Shown: positions 21,053 to 29,738, counted from the stretch's first letter. The stretch: DNA of 64,000 nucleotides from Marinococcus luteus (GCF_900106595.1 NZ_FNNC01000007.1:1-64000); one strand, 5' to 3'. Numbers and translations: made by a program. Notes: generated by a model not told the origin, from the letters alone.

Positions 21053-21550
21053 ATGCCGACGTTTGCAAGAACAGCATTAATTGTAGGAGGTGTGGCTTCA
21101 ATAGGAATGCTTGCGATTGTGCTTTTCTATTGGACACGTCTTCCCTACATTGTGCCCCAGTTTTTCGACGCCACCGGAGACCCAAACGAATATGCTGCAA
21201 AGTATTATTTATTTGTCCCGCCGCTGGCGCTGATCGCTATCTGGATCGGGGCATATTTTTCTCTCCGCTACCCGGGATGGTTCCGTCTGCCGGTACGAAT
21301 GAATGAGCATCAAATAGAAGTGTTTAAGCGTGAAGGGCAGATTCTTATTTCCGTGCTCCTCGTGGAACTGTCGCTCGGATTTGTCTATGTTCAGTGGCAG
21401 ACCGTTCGTACGGCCCTGAATGAAAGCGAAGGGCTCGGGTGGTTTTTCCCTTCGTTTTTCCTTATTTGTTTAATTGGAACTGCTGTTTATTTTACATGGA
21501 GAACAATCACTTTGTGGGGCAAAGCTTCAAACCGACGTTCTTCATCATAA
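21053..21550 (+). CDS. DUF1648-like membrane protein
   Basis: A 165-residue membrane protein with four predicted helices (about residues 5-27, 52-74, 95-117 and 128-150). Between the first two, the extracytoplasmic segment LPYIVPQFFDATGDPNEYAAK resembles the DUF1648 domain found at the N-terminus of SdpI-type immunity proteins, although the rest of SdpI is missing. AGTAGGAGG precedes the ATG. It stands 36 bases before the response-regulator gene and may be cotranscribed with it. Function unknown. Confidence 0.62.
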   Translation: MPTFARTALIVGGVASIGMLAIVLFYWTRLPYIVPQFFDATGDPNEYAAKYYLFVPPLALIAIWIGAYFSLRYPGWFRLPVRMNEHQIEVFKREGQILISVLLVELSLGFVYVQWQTVRTALNESEGLGWFFPSFFLICLIGTAVYFTWRTITLWGKASNRRSSS

Positions 21551-21586
21551 TAGACTGCCATCCGGCAGCGTATTGAGGGATGCTTA

Positions 21587-22297
21587 ATGGAACAGGCACG
21601 TATACTGATTGTTGAAGATGAAGAAAAAATTGCGCGGGTGCTTGAGCTTGAACTCATCTATGAAAATTATTATGTCCAGAAGGCTTCCGACGGTCTCGAA
21701 GGGTTCGCTATGTATCAGGCGGAGCCGTGGGATCTAATCATTCTCGATATTATGCTTCCGGGAATCAGCGGAATCGAACTGCTGCGCCGGATACGAAGCC
21801 AGAATACAAAAACGGCGGTCCTGCTTGTTACCGCTAAAGATTCTGTGGAGGATAAAGTTTCCGGACTCGATCTCGGGGCCAATGATTACATTACAAAGCC
21901 GTTCCAAATCGAAGAACTGCTAGCCCGAGTCCGTTCGTCGCTACGCTTTCAGACGGAAGCAGCTTTAAAAACCGAAGCAGAAGCAGAAGAAGAGCAGTGG
22001 CTGTCAGCGGGCGATGTGCGGCTGAATGAGTCGGCCAGGGAAGTGTATGCCGGCGGGGAACCGGTGGAGCTCACCCGTAGAGAGTTTGACCTGCTTTACT
22101 ATCTTTTGAAAAACAAAAAGCAGGTGCTTTCCCGCGACCAGATTTTAGAGCAGGTATGGGGCTTTGATTACATTGGGGAAACCAACGTGGTGGACGTCTA
22201 TATTCGTTATTTGCGTAATAAAATCGATAAACCGTTTGGCACCGCGCATATCCAGACTGTGCGCGGCATTGGCTACGTGGTGAAGGACTTCTCATGA
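21587..22297 (+). CDS. ykoG: OmpR-family response regulator, YkoG-like
   Basis: A 236-residue response regulator. The receiver domain (about 1-120) has the acidic pair in VEDEEK, the phosphorylated aspartate in ILDIMLPG and the conserved lysine in ITKPF. The C-terminal winged helix (about 135-235, LTRREFDLLYYLL, WGFDYIGETNVVDVYIRYLR) is of OmpR/PhoB type, which usually binds direct repeats with about 11-bp spacing. Such repeats occur upstream of the two PepSY genes downstream. It overlaps the kinase gene by four bases. The closest remembered match is B. subtilis YkoG. Confidence 0.86.
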   Translation: MEQARILIVEDEEKIARVLELELIYENYYVQKASDGLEGFAMYQAEPWDLIILDIMLPGISGIELLRRIRSQNTKTAVLLVTAKDSVEDKVSGLDLGANDYITKPFQIEELLARVRSSLRFQTEAALKTEAEAEEEQWLSAGDVRLNESAREVYAGGEPVELTRREFDLLYYLLKNKKQVLSRDQILEQVWGFDYIGETNVVDVYIRYLRNKIDKPFGTAHIQTVRGIGYVVKDFS

Positions 22298-23646
22298 AGC
22301 TTGGAAATAAGATTCATTTATATACATCGGTGCTCGTATTTGTGCTCGTCGTTCTTTTAGTGCTTGCTATTTACTTTTCCTTTTCCCGCATGATGATCGG
22401 AAGTGAAGTAGAACAGACTGTAGAAGAAGCAAGACAGACAGCGTCCACGTTTAACGAATCCGCGGATAATTTTTCGGTCGAACAGCTGCTTCGGGCATAT
22501 ACTCCGACTGAAGGGATGGCCAGAATTGTACTGCAGGATGAATCTGAAGCAGCGACGGTAACTTCTCCGGAAGAGGGAAGCTTAACGGATGAGTCCGTTC
22601 AATATTATTCCGAAGAATATGAACGGGTGGTGGAATATGACGGAGAGCGGTACGCATTCGTATCGGTACCGGTCATATGGACAGATGGGCAGGTGGCAAA
22701 CATTCAGATTACCGACAGCCTCCGTCCTACAGAAGAAAATCTGGCGGTGCTCCGGATAATATTAATAGTAGCCACTATTGTGGCTGTCATCCCGGTATTT
22801 CTTTCGGCCCGTTTACTTAGCACGGTGATCCTGCGTCCAATCGCAGCACTGTCCGCGACTATGCGGGATATTCAGACTAGCGGCAGGTTCAAGCGAATTT
22901 CCACATCGTCGAAGTCCAGAGATGAAATCGAACAGCTTGGGGAGACGTTTAATGAAATGATTGAGCGTCTCGAAGAAAATTATCATAAACAGGAGCAGTT
23001 TGTATCAAACGCGTCGCATGAATTAAAAACGCCGTTGACCGTTATTGAATCATACGCCAGTCTGCTCCAGAGAAGAGGCGCCTCCCGGCCGGAAATTATC
23101 GAGGAATCGGTGGAAGCCATTCATTCCGAGGCGGTGAGGATGAGGGAGCTGACCCAGCAGCTTCTGCTGCTTGCCCGTCAGAGTGAAAAAGAAAATCTTC
23201 ATATTTCAGAAGTGGACCTGGAGGCAGTGGCAGCAGATGCTGTGGAAAACTACCGCGGCAGCTACCACCGGGAGATCGAATTGAGCGGGAAGCCGGCAAT
23301 CGTTCAGACCGACCCTGACAAAGTGAAGCAGCTTTTGTATATCCTGCTTGATAATGCCCGGAAATACAGCAGCGACGTCATTGATGTAAAAATCGATACG
23401 ACAGAGACAGAATCGGTCATCGCTGTAATTGATCGCGGCATCGGTATTCCGGAAAAGGACCTTGAACGTGTTTTTGAACGCTTTTACCGGGTTGATGAAT
23501 CGAGAACGCGGACAAGCGGGGGCTACGGGCTCGGCTTGTCGCTTGCTAAAGATATTACTGAAGCTCTCGGTGCACGCATCACAATTGAAAGCACGTACGG
23601 CCAGGGCACTGCCGTCCGGTTAATTTTTCCTGTAACCAGTGAATAA
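22294..23646 (+). CDS. ykoH: Sensor histidine kinase, YkoH-like
   Basis: A 450-residue membrane sensor kinase. Order: first transmembrane helix (about 11-33), an acidic extracytoplasmic sensing domain (about 34-148), second helix (about 150-172), HAMP linker, HisKA domain with the phosphorylated histidine in SNASHELKTPLT, and an HATPase domain with the N box (LLDNARKYS), DRGIGIP and GYGLGLSLA. Partner of the upstream regulator, with which it overlaps (ATGA). The ligand is unknown; the two PepSY proteins encoded downstream may modulate it or be its regulated outputs. Confidence 0.86.
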   Translation: MKLGNKIHLYTSVLVFVLVVLLVLAIYFSFSRMMIGSEVEQTVEEARQTASTFNESADNFSVEQLLRAYTPTEGMARIVLQDESEAATVTSPEEGSLTDESVQYYSEEYERVVEYDGERYAFVSVPVIWTDGQVANIQITDSLRPTEENLAVLRIILIVATIVAVIPVFLSARLLSTVILRPIAALSATMRDIQTSGRFKRISTSSKSRDEIEQLGETFNEMIERLEENYHKQEQFVSNASHELKTPLTVIESYASLLQRRGASRPEIIEESVEAIHSEAVRMRELTQQLLLLARQSEKENLHISEVDLEAVAADAVENYRGSYHREIELSGKPAIVQTDPDKVKQLLYILLDNARKYSSDVIDVKIDTTETESVIAVIDRGIGIPEKDLERVFERFYRVDESRTRTSGGYGLGLSLAKDITEALGARITIESTYGQGTAVRLIFPVTSE

Positions 23647-23652
23647 CCTCTC

Positions 23653-23687
23653 TTTCTCATCAATTTCTCAGAATAAAAGGATACAAT
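23653..23687 (+). promoter_or_regulatory. Promoter with direct-repeat box, first PepSY gene
   Basis: Two TTCTCA repeats start at 23654 and 23665, exactly 11 bp apart. TACAAT at 23682-23687 is a good -10, but no consensus -35 exists at 17 bases. That arrangement is typical of a promoter activated by an OmpR-type regulator bound over the -35 region. The same layout recurs before the second PepSY gene. Confidence 0.65.
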
Positions 23688-23716
23688 CATAACAACAGGG
23701 AGAGAGGGGGCCTGCG

Positions 23717-24418
23717 TTGAAAAATTTCATCTTTCTGTGTATGCTGCTGATCGTCATCATAGCGGCAGCTCTTGGAGTATGGCGGTTTTCTCCGTATTTC
23801 ACCCCGGAAATGTCTTCAGAGGAAATTGAACAGGCTGTGCAGGAACAGTATCAGGGGGACATCACGCGTGTGGAAAAACAAAACGGCACCTACGAGGTGA
23901 TGACGGAGCTTGACCGGGGAACGTACCAGTTGCAGGTGGATGCTGAAGACGGAGCGGTCACGGGCGTGACGCGGGTAGCCGGCAATAGCACAAATGATAC
24001 AGAAGCTTTAACAGAAGAGGAAGCACGCGCCCGGGCAGAAGAAGAAACCGGGTTTTCCATTGAAGAAATCGGCCGGGAAACACGGGAAGGTACGGCCGTG
24101 TACGTAGTGGAATTTGCAGAAGACGAAGCGCTGGAAGAAATGACTATCGATGCCAGGTCAGGAGATGTTTTAGAGGAAAAAGAACAGGAAGACAGCGGTG
24201 ACCGCGAAGAAAGACGCCAGACAGTGCTTAGCGAACAAGAAGCTGCAGCTGTGGCGCAGGAAGAAGTGAACGGGGAAGTGGATGATGTTGATTTTGAAAC
24301 GTCAGACGCCGGGGAGCCCTTTTACTACGTGGAGCTTGAACAAAATGATGACGACGAAGCTACGGTTCAGGTGCACGGCATCACCGGAGAAATATTGTCA
24401 GTCACCTGGGATGATTAA
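23717..24418 (+). CDS. Membrane-anchored triple PepSY-domain protein
   Basis: A 233-residue protein with one N-terminal membrane helix (about residues 2-24) and an acidic extracytoplasmic part made of three PepSY-like repeats (about 33-90, 96-155, 170-233). Each has an AR/AV helix followed by a Y.V.. strand and a terminal G.I/V segment. PepSY domains are thought to inhibit or chaperone extracellular proteases and to occur beside sensor kinases, as with B. subtilis ykoI/ykoJ beside ykoGH. It starts at TTG 23717 with GAGAGGGGG upstream. The very high Glu/Asp content suggests salt or alkali adaptation. Confidence 0.78.
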   Translation: MKNFIFLCMLLIVIIAAALGVWRFSPYFTPEMSSEEIEQAVQEQYQGDITRVEKQNGTYEVMTELDRGTYQLQVDAEDGAVTGVTRVAGNSTNDTEALTEEEARARAEEETGFSIEEIGRETREGTAVYVVEFAEDEALEEMTIDARSGDVLEEKEQEDSGDREERRQTVLSEQEAAAVAQEEVNGEVDDVDFETSDAGEPFYYVELEQNDDDEATVQVHGITGEILSVTWDD

Positions 24419-24427
24419 ACGGCAGAA

Positions 24428-24458
24428 GCTGCCTGGATGATTCCGGGTGGCTTTTTTT
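24428..24458 (+). terminator. Intrinsic terminator after the first PepSY gene
   Basis: A 9-bp stem with several G-U pairs (24428-24436 with 24443-24451) and seven T residues. Confidence 0.7.
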
Positions 24459-24490
24459 GTTTCTTTGCTTTTTATATGCCGTTCATGTAT

Positions 24491-24546
24491 TTCTCATTAA
24501 TTTCTCATTTCCTTATAGGAATATTCTCATGTCGGGCCTTTATAGT
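24491..24546 (+). promoter_or_regulatory. Promoter with direct-repeat box, second PepSY gene
   Basis: TTCTCA occurs at 24491, 24502 and 24524, with a degenerate TTATAG at 24513, so all copies keep 11-bp phasing. TATAGT at 24541-24546 is the likely -10. The gap from the last repeat to the -10 is 11 bases, identical to the promoter of the first PepSY gene. This supports control by one regulator, probably the YkoG-like protein. Confidence 0.68.
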
Positions 24547-24580
24547 AAAGATGTAACAACAAATAAAGGGGGAAATGACC

Positions 24581-25180
24581 ATGAAAGGGAAAGTGCTTGC
24601 AAGCAGTCTGGCGGGTGTCACGGCGCTTGGTGCAGTTATTGGTGCAGGAGCCTACACGACCATGAATGGGGGCGTGGAGGCAGAAACCTCTTCAAACAAA
24701 GCTTCAGAAGAAACAGCCGCAGAAAGTAACGAAAACAACGGCAGCTCTGGTGAGGAAAAAATTACTGCCGATGAAGCCGTGCTGATTGCTGAGGAAGAAA
24801 CAGGCGGCAAAGCGGTGGAACTGGAGCTTGATATGAAAGAACAGAAGTACGAGGTAGAGCTTGAAGGCGAACAGGAATACGATGTTGAAGTAGGCGCGTT
24901 CTCCGGGAATTTAACCGAATGGGAAACCGACGATGATAAAGATGATGAAGAGGCGCTGATCCAGGACGGGGACAGCGTTAGTTTAGAAGATGTTGTGGGC
25001 TCGGGGATGGGTGATGTGTCCGGAGAGCTGAACGAATGGGAGCTCGACCGTGAAGAGAACGGATACGACCTGTCGGTGGAAACGAATGAACAGGAAGGCG
25101 ATTTCTTCATAAATGATGCAGAAGGTACGATCGCTTCCAGGGATATTGAAGACGATGATGAAGATAATGACGACGATTAA
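24581..25180 (+). CDS. Secreted PepSY-domain protein, highly acidic
   Basis: A 199-residue protein with a signal peptide or N-terminal anchor (MKGKVLASSLAGVTALGAVIGAGAY), a Ser/Asn/Glu linker, and two PepSY-like domains (about 60-115 and 130-190), ending in a run of aspartates. ATG 24581 is used because AAAGGGGGA is about 7 bases upstream; ATG 24575 is too close. It shares its promoter layout with the preceding PepSY gene, so the pair probably answers the same two-component system. It resembles B. subtilis YkoI/YkoJ in context and domain type. Confidence 0.78.
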   Translation: MKGKVLASSLAGVTALGAVIGAGAYTTMNGGVEAETSSNKASEETAAESNENNGSSGEEKITADEAVLIAEEETGGKAVELELDMKEQKYEVELEGEQEYDVEVGAFSGNLTEWETDDDKDDEEALIQDGDSVSLEDVVGSGMGDVSGELNEWELDREENGYDLSVETNEQEGDFFINDAEGTIASRDIEDDDEDNDDD

Positions 25181-25227
25181 AAACTAAGAAAAGCAGACGA
25201 TTGGGAGCCGAAAGGAGTCTTGCAGGG

Positions 25228-25845
25228 ATGGCACTACTGAGGGAAAAGGTGCTGAATTCACAGCTGCACCGGGCAAAAAACATCTTATGGAACGAATGGC
25301 ATCAGGAGAAAAGGCCGGGAGCCTGCCCAGGGCTTAGAATAGGCGAAAAAGCACCGGCATTCTCACTTCCCGGCATGGACGGAGAGAACGTTACGTTAAA
25401 TCAGCTGCTCCTTCAGGGGCCGGTAGTGCTTCTGTTCTGCTTTGGCGGCTGGATACATGCGGAAGCAGAACGGCTGCGAAGCTACCAGGAGGCCTCCCCG
25501 CTGCTGCGGCAGATGGGTGCCCAGGTAGTAGTAGCTGCCAGTGAGCAGCTACCCGCGCTTCAGGAAGAACTGAAGCATACGTCTTTTACAGGAAAAGTGC
25601 TTGCAGATACAAATGCTGTGGCAGCCTCCTGGTATAATGCGTGCATCTCCTGCCGGGACTATCTGCTTCAGGACGTCCCGGAGGTTAAAGCAGCCCTGCG
25701 CAATACCGGATATCACTCGTATTGCCCCGCAGACGTAACATATGTCATCGACCAGGACGGTACCGTGGCAGTTTCTGTCTGGGAAGCCGCCCGTCCGGAT
25801 CCCTACTGGATCGTCAACGAGCTTATTCAATTGAAAGAAAGATAA
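25228..25845 (+). CDS. Peroxiredoxin-fold protein lacking the active-site cysteines
   Basis: A 205-residue protein of the AhpC/TSA-like thioredoxin fold: IGEKAPAFSLPGMDGENVTL begins the fold at about residue 38 and GPVVLLFCFGGW forms the central strand. In the family this strand leads into GGWCPxC. Here the sequence is GGWIHAEAE, so both active-site cysteines are absent. A CISC motif at residues 139-142 and Cys71 remain. Start ATG 25228 follows AAAGGAG. Only 47 bases and no terminator separate it from the PepSY gene, so cotranscription is likely. Peroxidase activity by the usual mechanism is unlikely. Confidence 0.62.
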   Translation: MALLREKVLNSQLHRAKNILWNEWHQEKRPGACPGLRIGEKAPAFSLPGMDGENVTLNQLLLQGPVVLLFCFGGWIHAEAERLRSYQEASPLLRQMGAQVVVAASEQLPALQEELKHTSFTGKVLADTNAVAASWYNACISCRDYLLQDVPEVKAALRNTGYHSYCPADVTYVIDQDGTVAVSVWEAARPDPYWIVNELIQLKER

Positions 25846-26158
25846 AACCCCGCCTGAAAAGGTGATGAAATATGGAGAAGCAGCCGGTGTAAGCGCGGGC
25901 TGTTTTTGTTTGGGGTCACGCTGAAAGTATCAAGAATTTACCGAAAATTATCCCCCCGTAAATAGAGTGCTGAAATAAATGTATGTCTGTATGTAGTAGT
26001 GCAGACGCTGCCGGCTTTTATAAACGACTAGATATAGAAGCAGGTCTTACTTACTGAATTTTTTTCTGTCAGAAAATGTGCACAATTCCAGGGGTAGAAT
26101 AGCGGAGTATAAGGAAGTATAGCAGAGGTTTTAATTGTCAAGAGGATGAAACGAAAAA

Positions 26159-26206
26159 TATCTATATCATGTATGTTGAAAAAGAAGATTACACCATATA
26201 TAGTAG
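26159..26206. promoter_or_regulatory. Tandem NrdR boxes of the nrd operon
   Basis: Two 16-bp sites, 26159-26174 and 26191-26206, resemble the NrdR palindrome ACACWATATATWGTGT; the second is the stronger. Their starts are 32 bp apart, about three helical turns, as is usual for NrdR. The second overlaps the -10 element, fitting repression when dATP is plentiful. Confidence 0.7.
26176..26204 (+). promoter_or_regulatory. Sigma-A promoter of nrdI-nrdE-nrdF
   Basis: TTGAAA (26176-26181), 17-base spacer, TATAGT (26199-26204). The second NrdR box covers the -10. Confidence 0.8.
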
Positions 26207-26263
26207 TGGTATAAGAATGATGTACACACGTTCGTACATTTTAGAAATTAAGGAGGGGATTCG

Positions 26264-26659
26264 ATGATACCGATCATTTTTGATTCTATGACGGGCAACG
26301 TGAAGCGTTTTGCGGAAAAAATCCCGTTTGACCGGGTGTACAGTCTGAATGAAGCGGAACAAATCGATGAACCATTTATCCTTATCACCTATACGAAGGG
26401 CTTTGGGAATATTCCAGAGTCCACAGAGGCATTTCTCGAAGATCATGCAGAGCAGCTTCTTGCTGTGGCATCGAGCGGAAACAAAGTATGGGGAGACAAT
26501 TTTGCCAAAAGCGCCAATCAGATTGCAGTTAACTACAACGTTCCTATACTCCATAAATTCGAACTGAGCGGAACAAAAAACGATGTGTCCATTTTCGCAG
26601 AGGAGGCGATGAAAGTTGCAACAAACACAAACCACCGACTGGATCCAGTTAAACAATGA
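26264..26659 (+). CDS. nrdI: Ribonucleotide reductase flavodoxin NrdI
   Basis: A 131-residue FMN-binding flavodoxin-like protein. It supplies the oxidant that assembles the dimanganese-tyrosyl radical cofactor of NrdF. The phosphate-binding loop SMTGNVKRFA and the GFGNIPE region near the flavin are present. AAGGAGGGG precedes ATG 26264. The last 44 bases overlap nrdE in another frame, as in B. subtilis, so the two genes are tightly coupled. Confidence 0.94.
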   Translation: MIPIIFDSMTGNVKRFAEKIPFDRVYSLNEAEQIDEPFILITYTKGFGNIPESTEAFLEDHAEQLLAVASSGNKVWGDNFAKSANQIAVNYNVPILHKFELSGTKNDVSIFAEEAMKVATNTNHRLDPVKQ

Positions 26660-28718
26660 AATCATGTTTCAAAAGGATGGGTCCTTTCAATTTGAAAAAG
26701 ACAAAGAAGCCGTTTATCAATACTTCATCCAATACGTCAATCAGCACACTGTTTTCTTTCACGATCTGAGAGAAAAGCTCAACTACCTGCTCGAAAATGA
26801 CTTTTATGAAAAAGAATTCCTCGAGGCGTATTCATTTGAAGAAATTGAGCGCGTCTACAACCTGTGTTATGAAAAGAAATTCCGTTTTCCGTCATTCATG
26901 AGCGCGTTTAAATTTTACAATGATTATGCGTTAAAAACCAATGATCAGAAAATGATCCTTGAGCGCTTTGAAGACCGGGTGGCTGTGGTGGCCCTTTATT
27001 TCGGCAATGGAAACGCAGAGAAAGCCGAGCAGTTTGCGGAAATGATGATGAGCCAGGATTATCAGCCGAGCACCCCGACGTTCCTGAATGCCGGCAGAAA
27101 ACGGCGCGGAGAATTAGTCAGCTGCTTCCTGCTTGAAGTAAACGACTCTTTAAATGATATCTCCCGGGCTGTTGATATTTCCATGCAGCTGTCCAAGGTA
27201 GGCGGCGGTGTATCGCTGAACTTATCGAAGCTTAGGGCGAAAGGCGAAGCCATTAAAGATGTGGAAAACGCGACAAAAGGCGTCGTCGGCGTAATGAAGC
27301 TGCTCGACAACGCGTTTCGTTATGCAGACCAGATGGGGCAGCGCCAGGGCTCCGGGGCGGCGTATTTAAACATTTTCCACCGGGATATTCACGACTTCCT
27401 GGATTCAAAGAAAATTTCAGCCGATGAAGATGTGCGTGTTAAAACGTTATCGATCGGGGTTGTGATTCCGGATAAATTCGTTGAACTTGCCCGTCAGGAT
27501 AAAGACATGTACCTGTTCTATCCGCATACGGTTTACCGGGCCTACGGCGAACATCTCGATGAAATGGATATGAGCGAAATGTACGACAAGCTCGTCGAGG
27601 ACGACCGCGTGAAAAAAGACAAAGTCAACGCCCGCCGCATGCTTGAAAAGCTGGCGATTCTCCGGTCGGAATCCGGGTATCCGTACTTGATGTTCCAGGA
27701 TAACGTTAACCGGGCGCATGCGCTGAATAATGTGTCCAAAGTGAAATTTTCCAATCTTTGCTCTGAAGTACTTCAGGCGTCTGAGGTATCAAGCTATACA
27801 GATTATGGTGAGGAAGATGAAGTCGGACTCGATATTTCCTGCAACCTCGGTTCGTTGAACATTGCCAATGTTATGAAGCACAAAACGATCAAGGATACAG
27901 TGAAGCTCGCCACCGATTCTCTGACCCACGTAGCAACGCATACCAATATTACGAATGCTCCGGCTGTGCGCCGCGGCAACCAGATGATGAAATCGATCGG
28001 TCTCGGAGCGATGAACCTGCACGGCTTTCTGGCCCAGAACCATATTGCCTACGAAAGCGAGGAAGCACGGGAATTCGCTGATTTCTTCTTTATGGCTGTG
28101 AACTTCTATTCCATCCAGCGTTCGATGGAGCTTGCAAAAGAGACAGGAGAAACGTTCTACGGCTTTGAAGGATCCAGCTATGCTGACGGCTCCTACTTTG
28201 ATAAATATCTGAACCGTTCCTACCTTCCGTCCTCGGCTAAAATTGCAGACCTGTTTGAAGGCATGGCTATACCGGATGCCGAAGACTGGAAAGAGCTGAT
28301 GGAGCAGGTGCAGACGCACGGATTGTTCCACAGCTACCGCCTGGCGATTGCGCCGACCGGCTCCATTTCCTACGTACAGTCGGCAACTGCTTCTGTTATG
28401 CCGATCATGGAGCGCATTGAAGAACGGACGTACGGAAACTCGAAAACGTATTACCCAATGCCTGGCCTCGCGCCGGATAATTGGTTCTACTACAAAGCGG
28501 CGTATGACATGGACATGTTCAACGTTGTGGATATGATCGCATCTATCCAGGAACACATCGATCAGGGCATCAGCTTTACGCTGTTTGTACGTGACACCAT
28601 CACCACAAGAGATCTGAACCGAATTGATCTCTATGCCCATCATAAAGGTATCAAGACGATTTATTATGCGCGGACAAAAGACACAGGACAGGACGACTGC
28701 CTCTCCTGCGTCGTGTAA
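26616..28718 (+). CDS. nrdE: Class Ib ribonucleotide reductase, alpha subunit
   Basis: A 700-residue large subunit that reduces ribonucleoside diphosphates to deoxyribonucleotides. There is no N-terminal ATP-cone, as expected for class Ib. Active-site segments SCFLLEVNDS, NLCSE and APTGSIS are visible, and the C-terminal CLSC pair is the thiol shuttle. Translation starts at TTG 26616, inside nrdI, with AGGAGG 9 bases upstream. No intein is present. nrdF follows after 18 bases. The operon lacks nrdH, so a general thioredoxin or a redoxin elsewhere must reduce it. Confidence 0.96.
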   Translation: MQQTQTTDWIQLNNEIMFQKDGSFQFEKDKEAVYQYFIQYVNQHTVFFHDLREKLNYLLENDFYEKEFLEAYSFEEIERVYNLCYEKKFRFPSFMSAFKFYNDYALKTNDQKMILERFEDRVAVVALYFGNGNAEKAEQFAEMMMSQDYQPSTPTFLNAGRKRRGELVSCFLLEVNDSLNDISRAVDISMQLSKVGGGVSLNLSKLRAKGEAIKDVENATKGVVGVMKLLDNAFRYADQMGQRQGSGAAYLNIFHRDIHDFLDSKKISADEDVRVKTLSIGVVIPDKFVELARQDKDMYLFYPHTVYRAYGEHLDEMDMSEMYDKLVEDDRVKKDKVNARRMLEKLAILRSESGYPYLMFQDNVNRAHALNNVSKVKFSNLCSEVLQASEVSSYTDYGEEDEVGLDISCNLGSLNIANVMKHKTIKDTVKLATDSLTHVATHTNITNAPAVRRGNQMMKSIGLGAMNLHGFLAQNHIAYESEEAREFADFFFMAVNFYSIQRSMELAKETGETFYGFEGSSYADGSYFDKYLNRSYLPSSAKIADLFEGMAIPDAEDWKELMEQVQTHGLFHSYRLAIAPTGSISYVQSATASVMPIMERIEERTYGNSKTYYPMPGLAPDNWFYYKAAYDMDMFNVVDMIASIQEHIDQGISFTLFVRDTITTRDLNRIDLYAHHKGIKTIYYARTKDTGQDDCLSCVV

Positions 28719-28736
28719 AGAAAGGAGCACCATCCC

Positions 28737-29708
28737 ATGAATCAAATATTTGACGCAGCCGACTGGTCAAAACAAGAAGACGACTTTACGCAGATGTTTT
28801 ACAGCCAGAACGTAAAACAGTTTTGGCTTCCAGAGGAAATATCACTCAACGGGGATCTGCTCACCTGGAAATATTTATCTGATGAGGAAAAAGACACGTA
28901 TATGAAAGTGCTCGCCGGTTTGACCCTGCTCGATACAGAGCAGGGAAATGTCGGCATGCCAAAGGTTGCTGAGCAGGTGGAAGGCCACCAGCGCAAAGCA
29001 GTATTAAACTTTATGGCAATGATGGAAAACGCCGTGCACGCGAAATCCTATTCGAACATTTTCATGACACTTGCTTCTACAGAAGTGATTAATGAGCTGT
29101 TTGAATGGGTGAAGGAAAACCCGCACCTGCAGAAAAAAGCTACCCGTATTGTAGAGCAGTACAATAAAATTGAGGACGGGGACGAAATTTCCCTGTACAA
29201 AGCCATGGTAGCTTCTGTTTACCTTGAGAGCTTTCTGTTCTACAGCGGCTTTTATTATCCGCTTTATTTCTACGGTCAGGGCAAGCTCATGCAGAGCGGG
29301 GAGATCATTAATCTGATTATCCGCGACGAAGCGATCCACGGCGTATACGTCGGTCTTCTGGCACAGGAAATTTACAAGCGTCAGACACCGGAAAAGCAGG
29401 AAGAGCTGCGGGAATTTGCCCACGACCTGCTCATGGAGCTGTATGACAATGAACTTCTTTACACCGAGCAGCTTTATGATCCGGTAGGATTGACCTCTGA
29501 TGTGAAAAAGTTCCTTCGGTACAATGCGAACAAAGCATTGATGAACTTAGGTCTGGATGCGTATTTTGAAGAGGAAGAAATTAACCCGATTGTATTAAAC
29601 GGCATGGATACGAAAACAAAATCCCATGATTTCTTCTCAATGAAAGGAAACGGCTACAAAAAAGCAACGGTGGAGCCGGTCCGGGACGAAGATTTCATTT
29701 TCGATTAA
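28737..29708 (+). CDS. nrdF: Class Ib ribonucleotide reductase, beta subunit
   Basis: A 323-residue ferritin-like subunit. It holds the Mn- or Fe-dependent tyrosyl radical that starts catalysis in NrdE. Metal-ligand helices are visible ([32 protein letters not shown]) and the radical tyrosine lies in HAKSYSNIF. The C-terminus ends in an acidic DEDFIFD tail that docks to NrdE. AAAGGAG precedes ATG 28737. A terminator follows and ends the nrd operon. Confidence 0.96.
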   Translation: MNQIFDAADWSKQEDDFTQMFYSQNVKQFWLPEEISLNGDLLTWKYLSDEEKDTYMKVLAGLTLLDTEQGNVGMPKVAEQVEGHQRKAVLNFMAMMENAVHAKSYSNIFMTLASTEVINELFEWVKENPHLQKKATRIVEQYNKIEDGDEISLYKAMVASVYLESFLFYSGFYYPLYFYGQGKLMQSGEIINLIIRDEAIHGVYVGLLAQEIYKRQTPEKQEELREFAHDLLMELYDNELLYTEQLYDPVGLTSDVKKFLRYNANKALMNLGLDAYFEEEEINPIVLNGMDTKTKSHDFFSMKGNGYKKATVEPVRDEDFIFD

Positions 29709-29709
29709 T

Positions 29710-29738
29710 AAAAAGCCGGGCCTGCGCCTGGCTTTTTT
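29710..29738 (+). terminator. Intrinsic terminator after nrdF
   Basis: An A-rich and GC stem of 12 bp with one G-U pair around a CTGC loop, followed by six T residues. Confidence 0.85.

Larger units (their letters stand above)
25846..26263. other. Intergenic region before nrdI
   Basis: The first part holds a weak hairpin (25881-25885 with 25898-25902) followed by five T residues, a possible terminator for the peroxiredoxin-like gene. The middle 200 bases show no ORF or recognisable element. The last 110 bases hold the nrd promoter with two NrdR boxes. Confidence 0.5.
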
